From contig JAIPMN010004229.1 in NCBI GenBank assembly GCA_020650975.1, positions 1 to 28,524 on the forward strand: a stretch of 28,524 nt of DNA, given 5' to 3'. The notes beneath the pieces were generated by a model. It saw only the letters and a program-made list of their open reading frames with translations. It did no database searches and had not been told where the DNA came from. How positions within the stretch are numbered: position 1 is the stretch's first letter; the number at the start of each line of letters is the position of its first letter. The position numbers and the translations under genes were made by a program. This DNA is from Apostichopus californicus (taxonomy: Eukaryota > Echinodermata > Holothuroidea > Aspidochirotida > Stichopodidae). Shown here piece by piece: positions 1 to 28,524 of the stretch.

Positions 1-3000
1 ACCGATGGTGGCGCTCCGCTTAGATAGTACTTACGGCCGGAATACTCGAATCGATTACGTCCCCCCCCCCCCCCACGTTTCAAATCGGATTGACGCCACT
101 GGCTACAGCGTGCTATAATTGGAGCCAATAACGCAGATCTTTACACTAAGATTTTTTGGTAGCTTATGAAGCCTTTATGTAAATGTATATGCTCTTGTTA
201 TCAACTCTACATTTAAGTTTGAACTTGCACTAATCATGGTGACACATGCTGCAATTGACCATTCAGGGAACTTGAGAGGGGCAACTGAAGACAGGAACAA
301 TCTGTTAGTATAGTAGGCCTACACCAAACAATACAAAGTTTCTGTATTAAATTAAATGGTAAAAAGGAAGGATTGTCCATGTATGAAAGAACACCTTCTT
401 TCAATTAAAGCATTTTGTTAATGTGCATGACATGACATGCTTACTAGAATGTGTTAAAAGCAGAATAATTTCTGGCAGAAATTAAGTGACTCAGGGCATG
501 ATGTATGGCTCTCTTGACCAGGCGATTCAAAATCTTGCAGTAAATGGTTTTAGTGTATTAATAAAGACAGCAAAAGAGATTATGTAAAGTGCAAAATAGG
601 GTATAAATGCCAAAATCATTGTCTGATGCTGCAAGGGAGGTTTCTTCCATTAATGTCCATCAATTTTTGGCCCTAAACTTTAGCATTCCAAAGTTAACAT
701 TCCTGGTGTTTCTGAATCCAATTAGCAGATAGTGAGGAGTGCTGAATGACGATTATTTTAAATTGTAGCATGCCAGGGGTAAATACAGATGGAATTGGAA
801 TTGGAATTTCAAGCTTCTGAACTCAGTGCTAGCTACTATAGCTAATGTAATGAAATCCTCAATAATGAGGTAGACCTTTCTGAGTTCTTCAGAACATAAT
901 GTTAACAGCTGGGCTTCACACAGACGTCATTAATCCCTATCGAAGCAGTTTCGAAGTAAAATAATGGCAAATTGACACAAGATATGAAAATGTAAAACAG
1001 TGAGAGATAGTTGACGCAAGAATAAACTTCTTTATAACTGTATTAACTCTGATTTCGATAATAGTAAATATTGATGAACAAACTTTATAATCTAAGTGTA
1101 GAAAAAGGAAAACCAAAAGAAAAACGATCACGGTGCCAGAAGTATGTGTTCAAACCACACAATTTTTAAGAACATGCTGACCTTCCCCACTATAATAAAC
1201 CAGAACAATCGCAACCTATTGTGCTTTTTAAGAATTTGTTTAATACTGCACGTTAACTCCTGGGTCAGGAAACGTGAATTTAAGGCCCATTTTTGCTGTA
1301 TTCTCTTTTCTGTAAGAGATCCTAAAAACCGAGAGTCTATCCTTCAGAACATATACGGCAGACTCGTACAAATTAATCATCATTAAACACTGCACTTAAC
1401 GTCACACAAATAAACATCAGCAGTGTGAAATAAACCCACAAATCCAATGAAATCTAAAAATGTTGCAAAGGAAGAAACATATTTAAAATAAGCATTGTTT
1501 CAAGGAAAGTTATCATGATTTACCCTACAAGCATGATTTTAGTTCATACTTGTGATGTTATATTGTTTGAGCTATGACCACATATACTGATGAAAAATCC
1601 TATCTGAATTTCAGAAATTAACAATTTAAAATTGAATACAAGTAATTGGTTATTAGACTGAAAAATTATCCAGCCCCCGCACCCTTATCCCCTTCCGCTT
1701 TTTTTGTTAAAGATAAATTGCGTTAAAATGAAACAACCGACAAGACAAGTCTCCAAGAAGATTTGATCACAATAACATGTCTGTATGAATTAATTTAAGT
1801 GAACTGTCTATACCCAACGGAAAGGAAGCGTATTCACACCTTTTTACACTGTAAAATACATAAGCTAAATATAGTTATAGGTACATAAAAATAACACATC
1901 TTAGATTGTCACCCCATAAGAAGACAAAAAGAAACCCTTTAAACATGTGTAGAAAATCCAATGCCTTTTGCAATATCACTATCAGACTTTTGTCCCATAT
2001 GTAAATGTTCTCCTAAATATGCACAAACCTTTCAAATTTGACACCCATCAAAATATATATATGTATATTCATGTATGTTATTTAATTTTCTCAGTTAACA
2101 CTAGGCTATGATACCACTACCTTGCAATACAGTTAGGCTACATAGTCATCTTACACCCCATTCACAACTATGACAAGTACACACTTAAACTATTTCAATA
2201 CATTTGACATATCCCAAAATTTCTTTTACTTGATGAACTGAAAAAAAAATGTTCTGCAATTCTTTTGTCAATGTATATCAATCAAGGAAGAAAAGAAATA
2301 TATGATGATGAAAAAAAAAGAAGACGTAATATTCCCAACTGACGGCAAGAAACAGATGGAAACATTAACAACAACAATGCAGCATTCAGTCGTGTAATAC
2401 TCAATATAAAACAAAGCACCTTGCTGTATACAAAAGTAACAGTTATGGATAACATGCCTCATTAACATGTGAATTAGATATGAACCCAATGTGTAAAAAA
2501 TAACTTTGGTCCATTATGCAGCATTTTCATAGTGAATTGTCTTGATTCCATAAAAAGCAGAGAACTGACACGTTAAATAGGAAAAGTTTTCTACAACGAA
2601 AATTGGGTGATGTTCTCAGCTTTGTCGTTATACAGTAACAAAGTTTCATCCAAAGCTGAATTATGCTTTCCATTCATAACTGAAAATATACATTAAAATT
2701 TGAGACAGAATATTTGCAATATTGGTATATTGTTTAGCTTGATAGTAAATCCGATGGCACATTTTGGTGTTAAGATGGGATGGTAAACTTCAAACAGCCA
2801 CAATCAGGGACATGTCTTTCCTCAAAAGAAAAGAAAAGAAAAAACCTGACATTTTACTAATAGCTTGGCTGTACCTTAGAAGTGGTCAAATTATCCAAGC
2901 CAAGGGCCTTATTTTACTTGTTATTAATAGACAATATTACTCATTCCTTTGATGGGGGTTTATAGGTACATATTTTTAATGTAAGCAGCACAGCATGTTT

Positions 3001-5575
3001 CTTTTTAAAGGAGGTCTAAACAAACCGAGTGTGATTTATGAATGAACTCTCGATAAATCAAACTCTGAATATCCTCATCAATCTTTATTTCTCTATTAAT
3101 CACCAACTACCAAAATATGAAAATTGCCTTCTATGTCTTTCTTAGCAATAACAGAAACAATCCTTATTTACTTTTGGAAATAATATATCCCAAAAAGCAC
3201 GCCATTTCCCAAAGTTACCATCATATGATTTCCCCCAAAAAAGTAATATTTTACAAATTTCAACTATAATACTCATCGGGTACATAATTGTGTGTTTGTG
3301 GTAATCCACTGTGATACATGGACGTAAAGAGTTGTAGAAGTAGAAGGGGACGACTCACTGTAGTCATTCCATTGAAGTTTCATCTCATCTACATTATTTG
3401 CATATTATAATTCTATTCTTCTTCATTTTTTATAGCAAATTTGTCGGTATTGAGATCCTTCAGTTCGACACATCCACATTGACAGCTCGATAGTTGCCTC
3501 TAAACACTTACAGGTAATGATTTAACGCACCTGCGTATTTCACACGTTTAACATATTCCACCAAGGTAAAGATTTTACCTAGATCGCAACACTTAAGAAA
3601 ACTTTCTCTCGAAGTGCACTGTAACACTGAAGTTGAACTGTTGATTAGCAACTTAGATTAGTACCAGTCACTAAAATATAGCTCACATATTTTAAATTAT
3701 GTTTTTTATTTTCCATCTTCTTAGTTGTTTGGTTATTTTCTTAAAGGTTTTCCATTTTATATTTCTTTAGATTGGGCACATCTTGGCTGATATTACTGTT
3801 TACTTTCTTTTTAGTTTTTGCATAAATTGTTTTGGAATTTATTAGCCAAAACTTGCTAATAATTGTAATCCTTTCACTTTTAAACATAAACAATTGTCCA
3901 CCATTTTCTGATATCCACAATTACCAACAAATAAAAGGTCTGCGATCTCTTTTTTTAATTTAGAATCATCTTTTTCTAACACATCTAATCCATTAATGTT
4001 ACAATGTGAGATCCTTATTATACAATGAATTAAGTCAGGTATTTGAAGAAAAGAAAATTATTCCTCAAGTATTAACAAGTGCGGGACTATTTTTTTCTTT
4101 TACCCATTATCAAATAACTCAACCATTATCATTCCACAATAAAAAATATATGTTAATTAGGAAGAAAATAGCCAGAGAAATGAGTAATGATTGGCAGCTT
4201 TTCTGAGAAAAATGAATATTCATGATTCTGTTGGGATAAGTGAGTAATTACCAGGAGGAATGCGTGAAATGCGGGCAGTTTCTCTTTATTTTGGAAAGAT
4301 GAATTTTAATAATCGTGTTTGGGACTTTTTAAGAAGGACACAAGTACCATAAGGAACGGGAAGATGGACGGTGGTACTTTCAGCTCGTAGAGCAAATTTG
4401 GGCAAATTTAATCATAATTTGACATAAACCTAAAATTATGATATGACAGAGTATTGGGAACTAAACACTTGTCATGTACAATGAGCAGCTTCGCTGATAC
4501 CCATTCTCAGAGATTTTCCTGACGATCTCTAGAAATGCCATCATAAATGTTATAAAATGGAGTACCTGTTAATCCCATCGACCAGCAATTCCACAATAAA
4601 TACTAACTTTTTCAACTTAATGAACAGAATCAGTACATGCTAATGGTATCATTACATGCTAACAGTATCAATGTTATTGCCTGATGATAATTGATTCAGT
4701 GATAATTAACAGCAATACCAAGGCATAAAGTAAATGTTGGAGTGTTTCAAAAACTTCTTAAACATCCAATAGGGATTATTTTCTTAATATTTCAATGATA
4801 ACAATACCAAAGTCTAAATGTTTCAATGTTTTCTACTCTTCACTATTACTTCCATAATGTTTCAAAATAATTTTCAAACATACATTCGGCATCTTTAAAA
4901 TTGATGACTTTACCATTAAACTTTAAATACAGACCAACTGTTTTCATGTTTATACAAGGAGGTATCAATACAATGATACAATGCTAAAGGGATCTATTTT
5001 AATAATGAAATGACAATTACCAGTAAATACCGGAGCGATACATATTAACTTTGGAAAATTTCCGGAACTCTGTTAACACACGCTAAACGTCTCTTTGTGA
5101 ATGAATCCATATCAAGACACAGAAACATTTACTCCCATCATAACATGACCTACTTCTGATGTCTCCTATCAATTTAACCAAAATGAACAACACACCATCT
5201 ACAATGTCCCACAGAATGCTCAATATCCACCTTGCTGCATCTAAAGAATACACCATATTTACAAAATACTGTTTTATTAATTAACATGGAAACCGATCCG
5301 GACAGAACAAAGCTCCCTGTTGATAATAATTACCCGAAAAATAGTTTTATGATTTCAAATAGGCCACCAGCTTGGGGCCTAACAGTTGAAGCAATCTAGT
5401 GGTTCTACTTCTTTTTATATTATAAATATTGGTACAAAAAGAATTCACTCTCATATAATCTAGAAATCTGTGACAAACCTAACACAAAAACATACTGGTG
5501 TGTTAACCACTGTTCTATGGAAGATTGCTTATGAACTGCAGTACTGGAAACTCAGACCAAAGTCTGTATTGATGG
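1..5575. other. Intergenic DNA downstream of DOT1L, no gene recognised
   Basis: AT-rich sequence with frequent stops in all frames. The few short open frames (up to 80 codons) show no family I recognise and no codon-like composition. A 14-base poly-C run sits at 61-74. Confidence 0.6.
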
Positions 5576-5972
5576 ATGGCAAACCTTACTGCATTACTGG
5601 TTCTGTACTGCTGTGGCAGAAAGGCCATCTATATTAATATGCGTCAGACCACCTGCGTTACTGCAAATGGCAGACCACCTTTAGTACTGTGACTGACAGA
5701 CCATGTTTATTAACAGTATCAGTCAGATAACCTGCATTACTACAATACTACAATAGGCAGACCACCTGAAGTACTTTGACCAACAGACCATTTTTAACAG
5801 TAAATGGCAGACCACCTGAAGTGCTGTGGCCAGCAGACCATCTGTAACAGTATATGGCAGACCACCTGCATTACTGCAACTGGCAGTTCACCTGAAGAAC
5901 TGTGGCAGACAGACTAACAGACTATAGCCTGTTAGACCACTTGAATTACTCTAACTGGCAGACCACATATAG
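5576..5972. repeat. Degenerate minisatellite, 25/50-bp higher-order unit
   Basis: GGCAGACCACCTG-type units start at 5669, 5756, 5806, 5856, 5882 (diverged) and 5957. Three successive starts are exactly 50 bp apart, and each 50-bp unit holds two related 25-bp halves that both contain CAGACCA. Flanking copies are more diverged, back to about 5576. A G-rich homopolymer (about 5986-5998) follows the array. Confidence 0.8.
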
Positions 5973-7565
5973 TTATCTGATTTGGGAGGGGGGGGGGGAT
6001 TATTGTACCAAAACTTGCAGATCCTTAATAGTTAGCATTGCATGACCTTGCTTTTGCAATGTTCAAATTTGCATTTTACAGTCGTACAAGTGAGTAATTT
6101 ACGAAGCACGACCGATGAATGTACTAGATGAATGCAAAGTGCATTCTTATTCGACACTCTTGCTTGAAGATGTCAATAACTTTGAATGTGGAGCGTTCCT
6201 TCCTTCTTGTTGGCAGTGATAGAAGCATAGTTATTTTCACTCTTACACCTTATTAGTTGATTATGTCATATGGAAGACAAGCTAACTATACTAATGTTTT
6301 AAAGATATAAAACATCATACATCAACTCACGTTAGGATAAACTTAAGAAAAAAAACCTCAATTTTAAAAATATATAACATCCCATCACTATTGTAGTTAT
6401 ACTTTCCTAAGGTTAACTTTCACCACATAGAGAATGATGAAACCATACAACAATCATTAAAAAAAACAAAAACATTCAAATAAAAAACCAAGGTTTTATA
6501 TTTGTTTTGCATATGTCAAAACAAAAAAAGCTACCAGAATTTTCTTGATTTCATTCCCCTGATTGCAAGTCTGATCAAAAAATGAATCAAGGAAGGATGA
6601 GAAACAATCCCATATAAATTAAATAAATAAATCACTACTTTAATAAATATTATTGATATGTAACATGAAAGAGAGTAAACAATGCCAGAGGTGGTGAATC
6701 ACAACCTTTTTAAGACTGAACGGAAATAATTTATTCCAATCACAGAATAGTGATTGTTTGGCTATCGCTGAATCGACAAATCAGTGGTTGCTATCACCAA
6801 GTCCTCACTCCCAATATGCTAATTGATAAGCTAACTGATCACCTAATCTATTTCTGATCAATAAACCGAGTAGGTATGCTACTTGAGGGAATGAGTATGG
6901 TTATTGGTTCTTATTACATGCTCACTGATCAACTTATCAAATGAATCTATTTGGTTTGCCTATTGGTTCACTGATTTTTATCACCAAGTCAAAAACTCAC
7001 TAATATCCCAGTTTGATAAATGTGCTGAAAAAATTTAATCAATAATAAATCAATAGGAATAAATATGTTTACTTGCTGGAAAACACAGACTGATGAATTC
7101 TTCAAAGCAATAGATTTAGTACCCTTCCTATAATCAATCAATAAATAAAACTGATTACATGTACTGGCTGATATGTTTACCACCCTAGCAACAACTCATC
7201 AACAAGCATGTTGGATAGGCTTACTGATTATAATTATTATCAATTCAAACAGCCTAGTTTCACACATCTGCTTTTAACAAACATTTGTTTTATATCAAAT
7301 CAGCAATTGATTGGTATATATCTCTTGCAACTTTCAAAGGATCACCATAGCAACCAGCCAGATTCTGACAGAAATGACTTGCAGATGGAATTGTTCTGCA
7401 GAGTAAGCCTTCTTTGGCCATGTCTTGAATAAACCATATCAAACATTTCGAATAGGTATAATCTTGACCATCAAGAAACAGTTTTTCAAGGAATAAGTTG
7501 CTCTCGTCCGACATCAGGAAAGGCTTGCTATCACTAATTGAATTTTTAGCAATGGCCTATAACCA
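5973..7565. other. 3' flank of DOT1L, no gene recognised
   Basis: AT-rich DNA with loosely repeated ACTGAT and ATCAATAAAT-type words between about 6775 and 7330, too diverged to define a unit. Part may be DOT1L 3' UTR if a distal poly(A) site is used. Confidence 0.5.
6730..6735 (-). terminator. Alternative canonical AATAAA signal
   Basis: First exact AATAAA on the minus strand downstream of the DOT1L stop, about 950 nt away. The motif is common in AT-rich DNA, so this is only a candidate distal poly(A) site. Confidence 0.25.
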
Positions 7566-7589
7566 CCACCGATCAACTCTCCATTCATG

Positions 7590-7595
7590 TTTAAT
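7590..7595 (-). terminator. DOT1L: Candidate poly(A) signal ATTAAA for DOT1L
   Basis: The minus strand reads ATTAAA about 90 nt after the stop codon, followed 20-30 nt later by a GT-rich stretch (GGTGGTGGTT). It is a variant hexamer. Another ATTAAA lies at 7034-7039, and the first canonical AATAAA is at 6730-6735, so the 3' UTR may be longer. Confidence 0.33.
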
Positions 7596-7685
7596 ATCAT
7601 TTGTGCTTGGTTGTTTTAAGTGCATAGCCATCAGTTTGATAAATAACAATACTTAGAATAACTAATATTAATAGTATGATTTAAT

Positions 7686-24498
<16,813 letters not shown>

Positions 24499-24827
24499 CT
24501 GAAAAGAGTAAGAGAACATATATAGTATAATTTGTATTGCAGGAGTTCTTTACTCTAAACTTACTTTACTCAAAAAGTAAAACTCTAAAATCTACTACAT
24601 GTCATGTGTATAGCTTTAACTTAGATCTAAGTAAGTACTATTTAATTGGTATTAATGTGTGTATATTTCATATCTAAATTTTCAATGTAATTAATTTCAA
24701 AGAATTGCTGTTAAGCCACATTTGGTTTTTAAATGTACCTTCTGAGAAAATACAGAACTTAATTTATGAAATCTTACAATCATGGTACATGGAAAAGAAA
24801 ACCGATATGTCTCTTTCCTTCTTCTGT

Positions 24828-24849
24828 GGGGGAGGGAGAGGGAGGGGGA
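24828..24849 (+). other. G-quadruplex-type motif, plus strand
   Basis: Four G-runs of 3-5 bases separated by 1, 3 and 1 bases satisfy the usual G-quadruplex pattern. A second G-rich cluster follows at about 24890-24915. No function is known here. Confidence 0.6.
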
Positions 24850-27027
24850 GTTCAAAGTAACTAGTCAGATGTGGGAAAAGGTTAGACGTGGGGGAGGTAG
24901 GAAGTGGGTGGGAGGCAACAGTCATACAAGAAGATTGACATTTTATTGTTATGAGAGTTGACAGATCTTCTAGGCTGTAAATATTTAAATGTGTACAATG
25001 ACACTGTTGTTTACAAGTTTCCAAGTCAAGTTTGTACAGTATTGACTTCTATTAGACTCTGTGGTAATGGAAAGTCCCACGATATGCAATGTACACACAT
25101 GTATGTACCGTACAGTATATATATATGAGGAAGCAAGGAACAACAAGTGTTTTTGTATCTGAATTAAACGATTCAATCAGGATGACTCCCAAATCTGCTA
25201 GAAAGTTAAACAATGGTCACACATTCTTGTTATACTATGACCCTCAAAACATTCCCAGCCTACTGCCCCCCCCCCCATCCCCGGAAACTGAAACAATAAA
25301 TTATCTACTGTAGCATCACTCTAAATGTCTCTGAATAATTCAGAGAGTCAGCTTACCATTCACTTTTTACAAATTGTCTAGCAACTTTTTAGCATGCTAA
25401 CAATTTATAGTTTCAATTATTTGCCAACAGTTTTGTACCAGTTCCGAGATGAAGTGAGAGAGTTTTGTTTTAGAGCTAATGAACTGCTAAGCACTCCCTC
25501 ACAATTGCCCAGAGATCCATGGATGCAAAATTTATGTTTTTGCAAAATTGGTAATCTATAGCAAGTGCAAAATAGTAACTTTTGGATACTTTTGTTACAG
25601 TTTTAACAAACTTAGTCCCTGTGCATGTTCCCACTAGAAGGCTAACTGGATACATTTTGCAAGTGACTGACTGAATGTTTTGTATATAATTTAACTGAAA
25701 TATCTGAAAACCTTTGTGTTATGTTAACTAGCATCACAGGATAATACAAAAACATGTTATCATATCATGGAGCTGCCAGGGATGGGGCTTGTCACAACTA
25801 ACAGACAATAAAACTATATATACAAGTTTCCTCCACTTTTAAAGTTTATAGCCAAAGTTCAAAGCCCAATGACATTAGGCTCCTTCCTGGATGAACCTGG
25901 AGCACATAAGGCTGTGCTGGAAGTTTAACATCATTATAAATCATTTGATTCACATATTATACCCTCTTCAAACCCTATAGGGGGTGCTATGTACAGTCTG
26001 GGTCACACAGGGCCAATACACCAACTTGCTCACATACCTCTATGGCATCCACAGGTGACCTAATCAATATACACTGTATGTAAACACAGTGGTATGCCTG
26101 TAACCCACAAAAGGGCTGAGTCCTTTACCACAACTTCTTTGTCTAGCTATCATGCTTCTTCAAGCACTACTGGTATTGTGCTGTACTATTGTGTATGATG
26201 GATGTATAGCAGGTTACAATGACATGTTATCTTTTGTGTGCCAGTCAAAAGCTATTGATAATGAACTAAAGAACCTTGGCTTCTCACCCTTCATACACCA
26301 GTGTAGTAGACAAGACTAAGTAGGGTAGTGGCATATATACTGTACTGCAGTGTGTATTGACAAAGCATGTACACACAGTGTTTATAGTAACTGAGTGCTT
26401 AGTAATAAAAACATACAACAGTGCACCATTGGCATTTTACAAACTAATACTGTACTGTAGGTTAAGAGTTAAATCTGTTACCATGGAAATAGTTAAACTT
26501 ATGTAAAACCTCCATCTTGTAAATAAGCTAGTAACAGCCTAGCGACCAATTCCTTATACCAAGTACAGTAATTCAAGCGAAAGTAGACGAGATGAGACTA
26601 TACTGCCTTTAACATGTTCATCTCCTCTGTACTGTAATGTCCAGAGGCCCATTAATCCGGATGGTCAAAAATACATACAGTATTTCCGTGCAGGCATTAT
26701 AAGTTGACCTAAGCTAATAACAGGTCATGCGTATTTATACAGTACGGTGAAGGCAGAGAGTTGAATCGCTGTGCATGGTAACTAAGTGAAGATGGCCTAC
26801 CTATATATAATTTACAGACAACTGTGACATTACACATCAAATCCTATGTCAAATAACCACAGTACACACTCTACTCTAAAGCCATATTAGTTTTTGTGAG
26901 ATAAATTGCTGTTATTGTTGGGATAATTGTAACTAAAGGACCTACTAAACGGTGTTTATGGTTCATACATGTTTGTCAACAATCTTTTAAAGCATCGGAT
27001 GTAAATGCTTTGAGGTTTATATTTTTT

Positions 27028-27075
27028 GCAGAGGCTGAAGAAGATCCAGCTAGGAGCGAAACATCAGGCCCACTT
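27028..27075 (+). repeat. Possible Penelope-like element remnant with hammerhead-like core
   Basis: CTGAAGA at 27035-27041, a short imperfect hairpin (GATCC against GGAGC) and GAAAC at 27058-27062 occur in the order of the hammerhead ribozyme core. Hammerhead motifs are known from Penelope-like retroelements. I could not find the strands that would close stems I and III, so at best this is a decayed copy, and the match may be chance. Confidence 0.25.
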
Positions 27076-28524
27076 ACTTTAAAAAAAAAATCTTCTTTGG
27101 AATTGCCAAAGGTAATTTCAACAACAGATCAAGATGTATTTATGACACTATAGTCACGGACAAACTTATGGTAATCCAAGGATGCTCTGGAGTCTGAACA
27201 TATTCAGGATGAACTATTAATGCTCATGAAACAAAAAATAAACATTAACATTTTACCCTATTTAGGCCTGCACTGAGAAGCATACAACATGGTCACCTTG
27301 TTGGTATTGAGAGAGCATTCCACAGATGTGGCAAATTTTGAAGGTGATTATCTTGAAAACTACAACAGCTAGAGAAACCTACTGTATCACTCAAGTTTTG
27401 TTCCTTCAGACTTTGACATCGAGAGAAAAAATTGTGCCAACATTCATCCATTAATATCTCATTCTCCTAATCCCACCCTCGGCTGAACCTGGGCCCTAAA
27501 AATGGTCTCTCCTACTGTCCAGCACAAGTTTTTTTGACAAAAGTAATGTAAAACTTAGCTACAATAGGACAGTGCCGTACAACCGTATGGTAGCCAAATT
27601 GAGTGTTCACCGATGTTTACTGTTTTTTCCCCGGGAAATTACCATCCAATCACAAAGCCTATGGTTCAACCCACTTGAATGGACTTCCTGTTCCATAGAC
27701 AGTAGAACCTGCAAGCACAGGTTTTTTTTTCAAAGAAAAGCTCGCTCTTTCAAAGTCAAGTTACAATGGAATTTCCCAGGAATAACTGCTTCAAACGTAA
27801 TATTATTGTCTAAAAGGAATGCTTTAATTTAAACAGATTTATTGTTGTCTTTGTGACATAGCACATTCCAGCCAGTGGCTGGATTGAATAAAACATCACC
27901 CAAAACATGTCACATAGCTTGTGCACTGGGCTTAACTGTACATAATTATCCGTTGTCTTTTTTAATACAAGTACAAATATATAAATATATACTGAAATGC
28001 CCAAGAGGTGGATCCCCTATACTGTAAATTTCTAGGATCAAATACACATACTGTTCGCCACAAAGTATATACTTGACATTTGTTAGGTTGTATAATTTAT
28101 GTGTAAAATTAATAGCCTGACGTTACGACCCTAGCAGTTACTTTTACTCATTCTCTTTCACAGGCTCTTTAGTGGATTTAAGCAGTTTGCTAACAGGTTT
28201 TTTTTTTTTTTTTTGTTTTTTGTAGGTTATAATTTACATAACTGATCAGACCCCACCCACAGTGTTCAAAGTTAAAACCAGTTCAATTGATTGGCAACCT
28301 CTACACGTTTTGCATATAATTAGACCCAGTGGTCGGTATCATAGATACCCTGCGCACACTCGCAGGATTGCTGACAAGAAGAAAATGCGCAAAACCATGA
28401 TTATTAACCAAACATGCAGCACTGCGGTACATACATGCCATTGCCTACTGTACTATTGTGTCAAATTACTTGCATTACAAAAAACAATGGAAGTAAAAGG
28501 ACAAGCCTGACCCCCCCCCCCCCC

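Larger units (their letters stand above)
24499..28524. other. DOT1L 5' intron or upstream DNA; first exon not found
   Basis: About 4 kb with no convincing exon. A minus-strand search for the conserved WPLP segment that should precede DKNDG gave no in-frame candidate. The stretch has G-rich tracts near 24828-24905, poly-C at 25266-25276, many TACTGTA/TACAGTA words, and a possible retroelement motif near 27035. The window ends in a run of 14 C. Confidence 0.6.

Noticed and set aside
1..40. Strong donor-like GTAAGTAC on the minus strand near position 25-35
   Set aside because: No coding sequence can be recognised beside it and the window edge truncates the context.
5576..5972. CRISPR-like array
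   Set aside because: The units are degenerate, contiguous and have no unique spacers; the context is eukaryotic. It is a minisatellite.
26044..26086. Minus-strand LIRSPVDAIE followed by GTATGTGAG, resembling the start of DOT1L proteins (LRSPVGAE)
   Set aside because: There is no in-frame Met upstream before a stop, no WPLP segment, and it would join DKNDG with the conserved linker missing. The match is short enough to be chance.
27572..27832. 86-codon plus-strand open frame
   Set aside because: No recognised motif or codon-like pattern, and no splice or promoter context.

Overview
This is a eukaryotic nuclear window of about 28.5 kb, AT-rich, with long introns, abundant short degenerate repeats and several poly-C homopolymers. 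It carries one recognisable gene, on the minus strand: DOT1L, the histone H3 lysine-79 methyltransferase. By eye the protein sits between the human and insect orthologues, and the genome texture (low GC, introns of a few hundred bases to 2 kb, small palindromic and hAT-like elements) suits a marine invertebrate deuterostome such as an echinoderm. That assignment is an inference; nothing here fixes the species.

Layout in transcription order (right to left). 28524-24499: upstream or first-intron DNA in which I cannot find the first coding exon. 24498-16847: eleven small exons encoding nearly the whole DOT1 catalytic fold, with every SAM-binding and active-site residue I could check. 16478-14836: three exons of charged linker, a basic stretch and an AT-hook, matching the nucleosome-binding part of human DOT1L. 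14327-12406: four exons of helical and coiled-coil sequence, matching the part of human DOT1L that binds AF10 and AF17. 10515-9237 and 8986-7686: two very large exons encoding about 860 residues of low-complexity, probably disordered tail, with short conserved islands and the stop codon. 7685-1: a short putative 3' UTR, then about 7.5 kb with no recognisable gene.

The 20 exons total 4389 nt, exactly 1463 codons including the stop. All splice junctions are GT-AG and every codon phase agrees across junctions, so the model is internally consistent. Only the extreme N-terminus (about 27 residues in human) is missing.

The rest is repeats: a 342-bp hAT-like non-autonomous transposon with an exact 8-bp target duplication (11553-11894), a palindromic MITE-like element (about 15051-15341), a 25/50-bp higher-order minisatellite (about 5576-5972), smaller tandem duplications, a degenerate tRNA-like SINE head, and several G-quadruplex-type tracts. 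I found no CRISPR array, operon, phage or bacterial system. The most interesting protein-level point is an AF9/ENL-binding-like motif placed close to the very C-terminus.
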